NCBI GenBank assembly: GCA_020975725.1
Contig: QXJR01000005.1
Coordinates: 744,001-808,000, forward strand
Length of the DNA stretch: 64,000 bases
DNA from: Picocystis sp. L7
Lineage: Eukaryota; Chlorophyta; Picocystophyceae; Picocystales; Picocystaceae
Direction: 5' to 3'
Position 1 is the stretch's first letter. The number at the start of each line of letters is the position of its first letter. The notes below the pieces were generated by a model, which was given only the letters and a program-made list of their open reading frames with translations, was not told the origin of the DNA and did no database searches. The position numbers were made by a program, and so were the translations under genes. Shown here piece after piece: positions 10,301 through 22,800 of this stretch.

Positions 10301-11254
10301 TCAGCACTTGGGGAAGCGAACAAGTTCTGAGCAGTTGCAAAACAAGAAAAATGCACGATGCGTTAGAAGATCATGTCCACCAGTGTGAATTTTCGGGAAT
10401 TCTGGCTTTGCTTTTTGGCTGCTCCTCGTATAATAATGCCCATATGTTTTTTCTTCTTCTATTGTGAAACCGTATGCTGTGGTATGGTTGCAGAGATCAA
10501 TGGCCAGTCTCAGAGCTAACATCCCCGTGCTTCGGTAAACAAGGGGTAAAGTCATATTGCTGTACTTGAAAGTTTTATACATGTTAATGTAAGGAAGTGG
10601 CTTTCGCAAAACAAACCAAGAACTACCATGGTAACGCGCCATGAAATGTACATCCTTTTGAAGAATATTGAACATAATCATGGTAGAATTCTCCACCCTC
10701 CTCTTGGCCGCCCTATTCATCACCCGGTATGTAGTTTTCGATCCTACCCACTTGGCAAATTTTCTGATGCGTGCATCATTGATTCTGAGCACTGCATCAT
10801 GCCTGTCTATAGATTCCCCGAACCTACACTGCAGAAGCCGCCAAGAGTTGCCCACAACAGCGCAAGTATCGTGCAATTTTTCTGATGGTTGCAGAGTATT
10901 CGCTTTGATTACCCAAGGAAGGAGTGGCTTCAGTATTCTGAGATGTTGGTTAGTGGCCACAGGAATGTTTTTGCTGTCTTCTCCCAAGTGCATTTTAAGT
11001 AAAGATGCCTCTGGCTCCCCTCCATTCAGTGCATTTTCTAAGAATTGCCCATCTAGGTACAGGCCTCTTGTTTTCGCAAACGTTTGATTTACGTCTAGAA
11101 ACGGTAAAGTATAATTAAAAGAAGCTGTCGTGTACCCCTTCTTCAAATAAACCCCTTTTTTTGCTGCTTTCATCCGGGTCTTCAGCTCAAAAGGGATAGC
11201 CATGGCATCGCCATTTCCCTGGAAAACATAAGCTTTCGACCCTTGTTGTTGCAA
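10301..11254 (-). CDS. GT29 sialyltransferase-like glycosyltransferase
   Basis: The sialyl motifs are visible in order. The L motif begins 'CAVVGNSWRLLQCRFG' and runs through 'IDRHDAVLRIND' (about residues 130-165). The S motif is 'YRSTGMLALRLAIDLCNH' followed by 'AYGF' (about residues 240-265). A C-terminal 'HTGGHDLLTHRAFF' fits the motif III/VS region; the Glu expected in the usual H-x4-E is not obvious in my alignment. GT29 enzymes use CMP-sialic acid in animals; plant and algal members probably use CMP-Kdo or related donors, so 'sialyltransferase' describes the fold only. The frame opens at a TTG at 11254, with no in-frame ATG before the upstream stop. The first internal ATG is about 17 codons in. 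A signal-anchor exon is therefore probably missing upstream, joined by an intron. Golgi location is inferred from the family. Confidence 0.8.
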   Translation of the reverse strand: MQQQGSKAYVFQGNGDAMAIPFELKTRMKAAKKGVYLKKGYTTASFNYTLPFLDVNQTFAKTRGLYLDGQFLENALNGGEPEASLLKMHLGEDSKNIPVATNQHLRILKPLLPWVIKANTLQPSEKLHDTCAVVGNSWRLLQCRFGESIDRHDAVLRINDARIRKFAKWVGSKTTYRVMNRAAKRRVENSTMIMFNILQKDVHFMARYHGSSWFVLRKPLPYINMYKTFKYSNMTLPLVYRSTGMLALRLAIDLCNHTTAYGFTIEEEKTYGHYYTRSSQKAKPEFPKIHTGGHDLLTHRAFFLFCNCSELVRFPKC

Positions 11255-14200
11255 ACAATGCTCTATGTTTGAGAGTTTTCCGTCTACTCATTGCAGCAGA
11301 TTTTCAATAGCTAGCAGAACTGAAACGACTGAGAGCATGCGGTTTATGAGTTCTTCAACAAAAATTTCAGGATGTATGGTCCTAGTCGGGGAACCACGTG
11401 GTGAGTTTTTGATGTTGATTACCGCCATCGACATTCCATGAAGAGCGAGCACATTACTGGTTCAAGTGCATGTCACAAATCATTTTTCCTATTTTGGCCA
11501 GCCGTTTCTGTTGTGTCAAGCCTCGCGGAGCTGCAGTGTGTGTAGAGAGTCTGACGCGCTGGTGTTAAAAGTTCTCCGACGTTAGAAGTCTCGTGGCGCA
11601 TGAGAGGAAAAGGGCAACAAGCACGTATTGTACAAGTGTAAAGACACACTTGTCAAGGTTTGATGTGGTTATTCTTCGTCCGTGGGTACTAGAGGTTCAT
11701 TAGGGGCGCTGGCAGTCTCACCGAGTTTTTTCGATAAGGTGCTTTGGTGTATTAGGTCTAGAACCCACAGGGTAGAACGTGCTCTTGATGGTGAACTTGG
11801 ATGCCGGTCCTCTTCCATGATGCTAGAGGGGTATTTTGGCGATACAAATAAGATGCGAGGGTAAACGCTCAACACACGTCCCACAATCTACTCACTTGTT
11901 TGCTATCATATACCACATAACTTTCGACTATGAAACATTTCCAAAATTTTGGTTTTCCCAACGCAAACCTCTAAAGTACATGTCCAAGGGACAAGAACGG
12001 TCATGCAATTGCATGTCATCGTTTTGTTTGGCGTTGCGGTAGGAGTGCCAATATCTTGTGCACTTTATGTGGGACATGTTATCAAAGGCTTACTTCATCC
12101 GTGTAGCCTATGCAAGTATGCGTAGGTAATACATGATTTGATTTGATGTCATTCATGAGAGCAATCGGTTAGGAACAAACCAATCACGGGAAGCAACAAT
12201 TTAAAAGAATGACAAAATCGGTATTGTGATCATCCAAATAGAAATTGTATAGGAGAAAGAGGCATCCTTGCCTCACGATCCGCAAATGAGCAACCATGCA
12301 TGCGCTCCCAAAGCCCGCCATTTTGAAAAGCACGATCATGACTTTGATGTATTTCCTCTACTTAATGAAAGCGATCTTCTAGAGCTATTGATTGTTTAGA
12401 AAAACGCACAGTCAATTATTTTGAAAAGGAAAGTGAAAGGAGGCATGAAACAGTGTGACATTGTTCCATCATGTGCGAGCTTTTCCCCTAAAGTGGACAA
12501 GCAAAGAACCGTTCACACCATTGTAGGCCCCAGAGGCTCTATATTGTAGAAGCCTCCTTCACCCCCCTCTTCAAGTTGGATCAAGACCTGCCCCGATCAA
12601 GACCCCTTGAGTAAGGGACCGCCCATCCTTGTGCCACTTTCCTGGTGGGTGACATGGGTACACGTTGTTGCGTTCTATTGTGCAACTCAGGATTCACGAA
12701 GAGGAGCTTGTCTTCGAAGTGAGGGCTGAATGATGTCGAGAAGAGAGACGTCCGCGTTGAAGGCGCAAGTAGAAAAGTTATTTTACATGATGGGGTCTCA
12801 TGTAGGAGTACCTCCTTCGCCCTTCAGCCCTCGGGCTTGGAAGGGCAGCCGACAGCCTGTCACGCCCCGCCCGCGATAGGTAGACGCGCTCTATGGCACG
12901 CATGTGGGTCCCGTGTGCTGATCCGATGGTTGTATGAGCCACTTCGGTCGTCCAACCAGTCTCGATGGTCCCTTCTCGAGGCCTCGCGTAGGGTCATCAA
13001 TATGGTGAGGATCAGATGTCGAAAGTCCCGGGTCCTTGGTCCGGTAGCTTCTTAGTGAGGCATAAGGTTGTACCGCGGCGTTTGCAACTAAAGGGGGTCC
13101 GTATCCCCATTCCATTTAGGCAGGTCTGTTGGAGGTTTGCGACCGTACTAAGGCACGACCAGGGGCTCGAAGGGGCCCTGTTGAAGCACGGCTGTGCTAC
13201 GTCCCTCACGTCTATTCAAGGGGAGTTCCTCGCAAGGTCTCGTAGGGATCGTGCACTTGGCACGGGGGTGCCACAAAGTGTGTTTCCAGCCGCCTTGCCC
13301 GGGTACGGCAAATCCGGGCTTGTAGCATTCCAGCATAGTTCTTCTACCATACCTAGCACATCTTTTCGATCCATGTTACTTGCCCTGAAACGATCTTCCT
13401 TGCATGCCTCGGAGCCTTCCTATGAGGGTAAGCCTGAAGGCCCTTGTAGGTCCCACTTGCTGGCTGTCGGTGAGCTCGAACTCCAACTTATGTACCTTCG
13501 TGACCACCGATTGGATGCACTTGAAAGTGCTTTCGTTCGATTTTTCGAACTATGGCCTACCTTTGCTCCGAAACAACTTTTGTGAGATTAGGAGGCCTAA
13601 ATAGGCGTGCATCCCAAATAGGGTCCACCCGAGCCGCTCACAAGGTAAGTTTGGCAACATATCTCCTCAACCACGTAGGGGAACAAGAAGAAATAACTTC
13701 ACAAAGAAAGAGCAGAAGCTGTTGCAATGGCAAAGGGATAAATGCACACTCAATCATCGTGATGGAGGTCCTCCAACGCATTCCCTTTTGAAGCTCCGAA
13801 TAGGCAAAATGAAGCCTCGTTTTCAAAAGCCGCGAAAGTAGCCGCGCACGAATTCGATGCTTGGAACAACTATCCCGCACGAGCGACCCATACAAGCAGA
13901 TAGAGCATCGAAAATCACGCTGAACGAGACCAAACACATGCGGAATAGTCCACGAGGCGGCCCGTGACCCTCTCGGACTCATGCTGAAGAGTGCTGCACG
14001 GGTATCCCCATCGAGGACTTAAGCAGACTAGACGGGGATTTTGGGGTTGTGGTGGTTGGAGCCCGTTCCCTTGATCTCTTCTCGAAGGCAGTGCCCGGGC
14101 AAGCCAACGGTGGCGATGCGACGGACAGGTCAAGGTCGCTTGCAAACGACCCTTTGGGGCCATCCGATGCATCGCCTGTTCTCACGTGGGATGTTGGGGA

Positions 14201-15050
14201 GCCCCGCTAGGCTGTCCCCATCCGCCATGAAACCGTTGAGAGACAAGTAGACCTCTAGGACTCTCTCCTTGTAATTTTTAATTCACTTGCTCTCTTTCAG
14301 AAGAGCTACCGCCTTCCCAACGCCTCCTCTACTTTGCGACCTTCTAAAGCCGCTCTTTTTGGTGCCGAAGCGACCCTAAGCCTAGACTATATTCATTGGA
14401 CGCTACAATTCACTGACTTGTTTTACTTGGTGTGATTCAAGCACATTTATCTTGAGGGATTCTTCTAAAACTTGCCGTTGTCAAAGCTTTGTGAGGAAGA
14501 ATAAGAGGTTAGTTCTTGAAAGCCACCAGTATTCGTAAGAGGATGATATGTATCAGACACGTTGGAGAGAGACCTAATTTGCACGTTGTTTGCGAAAGAC
14601 AACGCCAAATTCGCTCCCATCTCTCGCTACTATGACTCGTCAGATATTGCCTTCAATCAGACTTGCATTGACTTCTTAAGATCCAACCCTTAAGTGAAAA
14701 GCTTTGTACACTTTGTGGCACATGGCGAGGACTTATCTTGGCACCCCACTCCTAATTGTTTGTTGCCAACTCCCCATTTCGCGCATCGCACTTTCTTCAT
14801 GGTAGCACATTGTGATACTTTTCATCCGGCGCTCGCCCATTGATAAAAACCGGAAATTTGAACACAATGGCATATTGCTCCATAACTCTTAACACGTAGA
14901 AGAAAATCCAAACAACAACGAAATTCCACGAGCAATTTATCAAAGCTTGCCCACCACGACACTATGCTACAAACTATTTTGCAAGTTGACATCACACATA
15001 CCGATTCCAATCTTGGCAAAAAATACCGTCTTGGCAAAAAGCCCATTAGC
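11255..15050. other. Non-coding region with GC-rich repeat-like debris at about 12.5-14.25 kb
   Basis: 11255-12500 is AT-rich with no recognised feature beyond the likely upstream region of the GT29 gene. From about 12530 to 14250 the DNA becomes GC-rich, with Ser/Thr/Pro-type open frames on both strands (longest 13016-13585 plus, 189 codons). That is the texture of decayed transposon or LTR DNA, but I found no paired ends and no diagnostic domain. 14250-15050 is AT-rich and featureless. Confidence 0.35.
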
Positions 15051-15051
15051 G

Positions 15052-15262
15052 AGGCCCTCGGCCTCTCCTTGTTCAAGCCACCCGGCTGGAGTCTAGTCCA
15101 CTTGAAAGGCCCTCGGCCTCTCCTTGTTCAAGCCACCCGGCTCGAGTCCAATCGAGTTGAAAGGCCCTCGACCTCTCGTTGTTCAAGCCACCCGGCTCGA
15201 GTTGAAAGGCCCTCGACCTCTCCTTGTTCAAGCCACACGGCTCGAGTCCGGTCGAGTTGGAA
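15052..15262. repeat. 55-bp minisatellite, about four copies
   Basis: Units begin with AGGCCCTCG at 15052, 15107, 15162 and 15207, so the period is 55, 55, then 45 (one unit lacks ten bases). Each unit contains a run 'CTTGTTCAAGCCAC' and ends in 'CTCGAGT' plus 'GTTGAA'-like sequence. A simple local tandem duplication with a few substitutions between copies. Confidence 0.85.
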
Positions 15263-16250
15263 GCCACACAACTAAAGTTGAACCAACGAGCCATTTCTTT
15301 GCATGTGTGGTTTCGAATGGGGTAAAATATTTCATGTAGAGGCATTCAAGAAGTAAATTATGCTTGTTTACTACGAACAAGGCAAATTTCCTTGACAATC
15401 GAGGTTCTGCACGTGTGTCACGTGTTGTGGATTTCGAGCCGATTTAGATCAAAGGCCCATCCAAGAAATTACGTGTTAGCCATGTCAACAACTTCTTTCC
15501 CTACCATACACTTCAATATTTCTACGCACCATTCGCACCTTCCACAATCATGTGTTGCTTCTCGTGCAAGGTTAGATGTGCTCTTTCGAAGGAGTTAACC
15601 ACCTGAAGTCCACACAAGTATATGTGCAAAGTTGTCATAAGCGTTACCTCTAGGCCTTCTTTTCCCATTCAACACATTATTTCTGCTTGACCCGTTGAGT
15701 TGCCCATCAATGGCTGCATCCCTTTTAGCTTTTCAAGGATCTACTAAAGTGCAATAAAAAATATGCCCATGCGTGCATGGATCTCTAGCAGGGTATGTTA
15801 CACCGGGTAGGCCTGCTTCTCCTATGAAGCCATGCCCCTAGAGTTCCAAGAGCAGTGAGAGGCAAGACCCCGACAATCGGCAGGTCAATCGACTGCACCC
15901 CGGACAAATTGTCTGAGGATTGTGACTGTATCCTACCACTTATTGGATGCTAGCCAACTCGATGAGCTTGAACCTAGGGCTTTTCTTGCTGTAGGGTTGG
16001 AACGCTTCTCCCAAATGACAGATTGATCGCGTCTCACGTTGTTCACGTGGTGATGGGTTGGGAGGAGATGCAGGTAGGTAGGCGTTGTTGTTGATGGTTA
16101 TGCAAAAACATATAACGGATACAGTTGCGAGCGTTTTATATAGTGCGCTCTAGCGAGTGAACGATATCAAGTTTCTTTGGAGTATCCGCCGAGTGTCGTT
16201 GTCTCCGTCTTGTTCAGAGATTCACCGCAAGGGCGTTGGTCTCGTCGTCA
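15263..16250. other. Non-coding, possibly LTR-like DNA upstream of Gyp-1
   Basis: No gene recognised. The last 250 bases before Gyp-1 hold promoter-like AT-rich runs ('TTTTATATAG' near 16134) as in retrotransposon LTRs, but no matching copy of this stretch occurs elsewhere in the window. Identity is undecided. Confidence 0.3.
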
Positions 16251-17012
16251 TGTTGCGCCCAGCCCTCTCGCGACACCTGTCTTGCCGAGGTTGTCCTTCG
16301 ACGATGAGGAATATGCACTCAATCGTGAGGCTTTTGAGAGGTTCTCAATTATATTCGGGCCATTCACTTGGGACTTGTTTGCCTCGCCAAACAATGCCCA
16401 GTGTCCGGCCTTCTTTACACGGGAGACCAATGCTCTCGCCCAAGAATGGGCTAGTCTTGGCAACCTATGGGCACACCCACCCTGTTGCCTCATTGACTCC
16501 GTGATAGGCAAGCTGGAGGCCGAACCTAGAGCCCTTGTGACCATGATCACTCCGCATTGGCCAAAGGCTCCCTGGTTCCCTCGCTTGCAGCATCTCGCTA
16601 CCTACCAGGAGGTACTAGGGAGGAATGAGGGAATATTCTCGGATGCCCAAGGAAGGCCCTTGCCTTCCCCTCACTGGGACGTCCTCCTTAGCCATGTCCC
16701 TGGGCGGATGCAGGGCCAGGACTAACCCGAAAAGGGACCGGTTTGTCCCCCTTTCTAATAAGGGCTCTGTGGCCGATGAACCGGATAAATACGTGGCTTA
16801 GCCGCGGGCGGATTCCCCAATGGAGTTAAGATGTAATATTAATTGCGGCGGAGGGGAACGAGAACAACAACAACGTTCCTCAACGTTCCGCCCAACGGTC
16901 TCGAGCACCGCGGCGATGCAAACGCACGAGCGAACGAGCGCGAACGCACGCCGACGCCACCACCCTCGTCGTCTTCGCGCCACAGGAAAAGGAGGTGGGC
17001 GTGCGAGCGCCA
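16251..17012 (+). repeat. Gyp-1 5' LTR
   Basis: 762 bp, TG...CA ends, same length as the 3' copy at 24369-25130. Contains a copy of the pol tail frame (to 16725) and a TATA-like 'GGATAAATAC' near 16783. The long gag frame is already open from an ATG at 16820, inside the LTR. Confidence 0.92.
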
Positions 17013-17050
17013 CACCGTTCAACAAGCTTCCGCCCGCGAGTGGCGAGACA

Positions 17051-19850
17051 ATGGCGAAGAAAAAAGGAAAAAGCGAGGGACGTGTCGGCATCGCCGACGG
17101 CCAACGTCCCCTCGCCGCTCCTGCGGGGGTGGCTGTCGGCAATGCCGACGCCGAGCGATCTCGCGCGCGCCCGGAGAGAGGCGCTGTGCCTCCACGAACC
17201 GCTCGCGAGGGTTTCGTGGAGGAGGCGAACGAAAAAGAGCGAGAAACGGCTTCGAAAGCCGCGCTCGCCGCTCCTACCTCCCAGCAGAAGAAGACTCGTG
17301 CTTCTGGAGGTGGTCGAGAGGCTATCCAACCCGTTCGCACCCCCACGGCCTTGGCCATGGCGTCTCCGGACGACGGTGCGCTCGAGGGTTTCGAAACCCT
17401 CGAGCACCGTGGGAAGAAGGCCAAAAGATCGGCTGCGAAAGCCGATCTGGCCTCCTCGGACGCACGGAAACTGCGCCGTGCCTCCGAGGCTACTGTTCGA
17501 CCCGTCGCACGCGCCGATCGGCCCGTCGGTCGCACCGATCGTGCCGATCATGCGCGCTCCATCGCGCGCGCGCGCGGCGACGTTGATCGAACGATCCGAT
17601 TGGCTGATGCCCCTCATCCTGGCTCGCCATTGGCCGAAGCAGGATCTGGGAGCTCGCTCCAGGCAGACGCCCCTGTTGGGGGCTCGCCGTTGGCTGGATC
17701 CCCTGTTGGGGCAGCCCCATTGGCTACCGATCCCGGCAAGCCCCGGGCCAGGGCAAACCGAGCGAGAGAGGCTCTGCCCCCGGCCGAGGGATCAGGGACC
17801 AAGTCCATGGATGAGAGTGAGGATGAGAGCCTAAGGCCCATCCACCTCGAGAATCTTCTCTCCGACGAAGGGGAGGCCCGAGCCAAGCAAGGTCCTCTGA
17901 AGGACTTGCAGGATCCACACGTGGAGGAGACACTCCGCTACGTGAATCGGCCTCTACCCGTTTGGATCATGGAGTGGGGAGCCGACCCACGTCGACTCAC
18001 CGACGACGAGCTTCAAGCCGTCAAGGAGTTGAAAAACTCCTACTCCCGCGAGTGCCGTTTGCTCGCCCGGAGAGCAGCTACTGCTACCTCCGAAGAGAAG
18101 AAACACTCCATCCAGAGGTCTCGCACCCACATGATGCAAGACCTCGCCCGACTCGAAAAGCTTTGTGAACACGAGCTCGCCTACCGTGAGGTGGCCATCG
18201 AGAAAGAGCGGGAACGCATTGAGCTTGAGCGGCAACGTGAGATTGCGGGCTTTGTAAGAGACCGAAGCGAGAGCTTGCGTAGCATGGCCGCGCTCTCTCC
18301 AGCCGAGGCTCATAAGCTATTCAACAGTGCGATGGACTTGTTCGACTTCCTACGAGAGTCGCAACCGAAAGGGTCCTTGACTCAGTTGGCTCGATCGGCA
18401 TTCCAAGAATCCGCGCTCGATCTTTTGGTAGATCCTCTCCATGAGGAGAGCCAAGGACCACGCGACAAGTTCATTGAACGTGCCTTGGTTCGTGCTGGAG
18501 TGGTGGAGGAGCCGCACGAGATGCGCCCCCTTACGGCGACCGCCCTTGATCCCGAAAGGATCACGCGCGCCACACTCCCCTTGCCTCCGACCTTTGACGG
18601 TACGAAACTCGACCGCCATTCCTTGAGGGATTGGCTTCAATCGGTCCGAGACTTCACCTCCGGTCATTCGGACAAGGAAGAAGCGCAAGTTGCGCTTGCC
18701 GCACGCTACCTCTTAGGGAGCGCACAAAGGTTCTATAAATTGGCCACTCAAGCCCATCCGCCAACCACTTGGAAACAATTTTCAAGTGTGTTGCGACGAC
18801 ACTACTACCCTGACGATGTCACATGGGAGTGTGTCCTTGAGCTCGCCCGCGGCTACCAACGCCAAGGCGAGAGTGCGGAGGACTTCTACTTGCGCATGCG
18901 CAAGGAAGTTGAAGGGGCCATGGAATCCACCGATCCATTCCTCCGTGCCTTGCGCAACCCGGATGGCCAAAGGAGGTTCTGGGAGCAATTCTTCTTGATT
19001 ATGTTTCGAGCCAAACTCCGACCACAGTTGGGAAGGCTCCTCCACAATCATATCCGTTACGCTCAAAGAGTGGGACTCGAGATTGTCAATGGGGAACAAC
19101 TCCTCCGAGAGGTGAAACATTTCGAAGGGCAACTCCCCTCCGAGCCCCAAGGGCATCAGGGAGGTGGTAAAGGCAAAGGAAAATCTCCTCTCATGCCACC
19201 CCTCACAAAGGGTCCCACCTATGCGCGAATGGCAGGCTCTGGAAGCGGCCAACCTCGTTACGCTCCGTCCCCGGCTCCCCAAGGGTTGCCACAGGAGGCC
19301 ATGGTGCAAATCCCAGCCTTGGCATTGACCTTCGGGCAGCTCCAAGCCGCCCAAGGTTGGACAAGGCCCCAAGGAGCGCCTCCTCAAGCTCCGCTGGCAC
19401 CGCATCAGCGAGCTTTCAAGCCCGGCGGCAAGAAGAAAACCCGCCGAGGCACCTCCGCACAAAAAGGTAGGTTGTGGAGCAGCGAAGTTTCCGAGGAGAC
19501 CCACGAGGCCCTCGACAACTCGAACCTGATGACTGACGGTGAGTTGCTCACTATGTCTGTGCCAAGGCAAAGGAAAAGGACGCATGTAAGTCCCCCTTGC
19601 GGTGCGACATATCGTGAAGCACCCAAGTGTGCACTATGTAATAGGACTTTGGATAATTGTGCTTGTGAAAACCGCTATCCTTGCCCTCCTCCACTGCACA
19701 CTTCGGTCCCGGTGGAAACTCCCAAGGTGGACGCACCCCCAGAGTTCCCACTAAGTCCGGGAGAGTTTCACTCTCCCCTTCACTCGACTCCGTCGAGCGC
19801 GAACCTCCCGCCTACCATCGGTACGCTATGTGAGTTTAGCTCGGGACTAT
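17051..19850 (+). CDS. gag: Gyp-1 gag region
   Basis: The long frame is open from 16820 inside the LTR. The first ATG beyond the LTR, at 17051 ('MAKKKGKSEGRVG'), is the likelier gag start. The first 300 residues are basic, Ala/Pro/Gly-rich and low-complexity. A coiled, Glu/Arg-rich segment follows near 18150-18260. The retrotransposon gag capsid domain lies at about 18590-19110 ('RDWLQSVRDFTSG', 'ARYLLGSAQRFYKLATQ', 'YQRQGESAEDFYLRMRKEV'). A Cys-rich patch 'CALCNRTLDNCACENRYPC' (about 19630-19685) stands where a nucleocapsid zinc knuckle is usual, though its spacing is not the classic CCHC. Gag and pol are in one frame, a known arrangement in some gypsy lineages. Confidence 0.85.
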
Positions 19851-22800
19851 GCACGAGCATGGTCGTGATGCTTTCCATAGCAGGGTTATCGGCAAAAGCC
19901 TTTGTTGATACGGGTGCTACCCACAACTTCATAAGCTGTCGCTTCCACGATCGTGTGTGCCAAGCCGACCCAAGTGGTCGTACATCCACCCCCAAGCGAG
20001 AAAATCTGACGTACCGCTTAGGCGTTGGTGAGACGTTGCACAAGGCACCGGTCGTGAGCTTGACCTTCACCATCGATAAGGAGAAGGTCGAGAGGCCTTT
20101 TGCGGTGTGTCCCCTCAATACTTATGACGTGGTGTTGGGGATGGACTTCCTGGTCTCGTCCCACGCGAGCTTAGAGTTCCCAAGGAACGTTCTGACGTTT
20201 CGCCATCAAGGGAGAAAGCATGAGCTTCGCGGCGATTCGAACTTGGCCTCGAAGCATGGGATGGATGCATTCTGCTCTATGCAAGAAGCCGCCCAAATCC
20301 TACGTTCCAGCCGCAAGGCTCGTGAAGGTAGCCTTTTCGTGCTCATCCAACGTCTACCCGACTTGGAACATGAGGAGGACGATCTCGGAAAAAGGATAGC
20401 TAGCCTTACTCTCTCCGAAGATCACTCTCTCACCTCCCAAGGCAAGAAACGGCTCGACAAGCTCCTCCATAAATATGCATCGGTCTTCCGAGGCAAAGAG
20501 GAAAGCTTTGCCTTGCCTCCCGAACGAGTGTCGGGAGAGGTGTGTCGCATACCCTTGGACGTCGCAAAAGACGGTCCCAAAAGTCGGCCACCTATCCGTC
20601 TCTCCCCGGAGAAGACCAAGGCATGTCGAGAGCTCATCGACCAGTTACTCAAAGACGGCAAGATGGCGCATTCGCCCGGATCGCCATTTGGAGCCCCGGT
20701 ACTCCTCATACCGAAGAAGGATGGGCGATACCGTATTGTCTTTGATTACCGCATGCTGAACAACCTCACGATCAAGGACAAATATCCTCTTCCTTTGATC
20801 GATGACTTGCTCCTAGACTTGAGCACCTCGAAGTTCTTCTCGTCCTTTGACGTGAAAGACGGGTTTTACAATGTGCTTGTGGCCCCCGAGGATCAATACA
20901 AAACAGCATGCGTGGCGCCGTTTGGTCAATTCGTTTGGCGTGTCATGCCGATGGGCCTGGCAAACGCCCCCTCTATCTTCCAGCGCATGATGAACCGCAT
21001 CGTGTCGCCCTTAACGAACACCAAGGCGTACATGGATGATATCCTCATCCACTCTGGGTCGGAGGCTGATCACTTGGATCACCACGAGGCTTTCTTCCAA
21101 CGCTGCAAGGCGGAGCATATCGTGCTCGCCAAGGAGAAGACGGCCCTCTTTAAGAAAGCCCTCGACTACGCCGGATTCCATATTGGCCATGGCCGAGTGA
21201 TGATGCAAAAGCGTCTCGTGGAGAAAATTGAGAACTTTCCCCGGCCAACTAGCATCAAGGAGAATCAAAGCTTCTTAGGCTTGTGCAATTACTACTCCTC
21301 CTTCATTAAGGACTTCCCCACTCTCGCTGCTCCTCTTTCGGACATCAATGGAAAGGCGTTTAAAGGAGACTTCGTTGGCTCCTGGACTGAGGTTCAAGAG
21401 GACGCGTTCCAGCGCCTCAAGGCTGCTCTAGCTCAAGAGCCCGTCCTCGTCCAATACGATCCGAACAGAGAGACGCGCGTAGAGACGGATGCTAGTAAGA
21501 TCGCTACCGGCGCGATCCTTTCTCAACTACATGAGGATGGCAAGTGGCATCCGGTTGCTTACTATGGGCGAAAGTTCAATGATGCCCAACGCAACAACTC
21601 CACAGCTGAGCAAGAGACTCTTGCTATTTTGCAAAGTCTCGTCAAGTGGAAGCATCTTCTGCAAGGACGCTCTTTCACTGTCTTAACCGACAACCCTGCG
21701 TCCAAATACTTGCAAACGAAGAATGCTGATCAACTCTCCTCTCGGGAGATCCGCTGGCTAGACGCCTTGGCTGAGTTTACCCCTTTCGAGGTCCAGTACC
21801 GTCAAGGCGTCGCCAACCCTGGAGCGGACGCTCTCAGTCGCACCGATTGGGACAGGGGCCAAGTCTTTCGTGTCCTCCATGTTGGGCCACCCGCGGAAGA
21901 CTTGATTCCCTCCTTGGAAGAGATCTTGTTGATCGAGCCTATGCTCTCCCTCGATCTAGCGGTCATTGGTACCTTTCGATCGAAAGCTGCTCGCGAACGT
22001 TGGATGCTGCAATATGATCGGGCATGCCTTAAGGCCCCCGTTCGATGGCGTACAAGCCGTCCCCTCCGCTTCGAGACAACATCCCTCGCGGAGGTAGCCA
22101 ACCGCAAGCGGCTCCCGCAGGCTCACGTAGTGCTCCTCGCCGATGACAAGCACCTTGACCTTCCCGCTTGCGACCGACTCCTTAGTAGGTTGCCTGCCTC
22201 TACCCATGTGATTCATTCGGCCGCGTATAATGGAACTTGCGCCCGTGCTACCAAGTCCTATAGGCTTGCGTCCGGTCTCACCGTGCGCACCACGTTGCAA
22301 GTCAACCCAGGTACTGATCTCCGGCCGATCACCGTAGCAGACCTCCTCCGGCGGTCGATGCCATTGCTCACCATCCAAGCACTCGTTGAACCGCCTCCCG
22401 GGCCAGCTCTTCGAGGTATGGGTGGTTCCCTTGAGATTCCATCGGTTGACCCCCAGGAGGAAGATTTGTATACATTGGTGCAACGAGCGGGTGAGAAAGA
22501 CAAAGCTTATCAAGCTCTTGTAGCTTCACCACCGAAGAAGCACGAAGTTTGTGACAGCCTCGTGTGGCGCATCGATCCCGAGACCGATCGTGTTTGCCTG
22601 GTGGTGCGGAATGATGTTGCCGTGCGACAACGACTTGTGGACCGTGTCCACGCGGATGCCCACTTTGGCGCTCAACGCACCTACGAGCAATGCCGACAAC
22701 ATTTTGTTTGGCAAGGTATGAAGTCGTACATTATCGACTTTGTCCGTACTTGTCCTCGTTGCTAGCTCCTCAAGCCGAGCAATCGACCCGCGAAGCATCT

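Noticed and set aside
13016-13585. 189-codon plus-strand frame
   Set aside because: No recognisable domain; sits in GC-rich repeat-like DNA with open frames on both strands.
16177-16725. 182-codon frame as an independent gene
   Set aside because: It is the 5' LTR copy of the Gyp-1 pol tail, not a separate gene.
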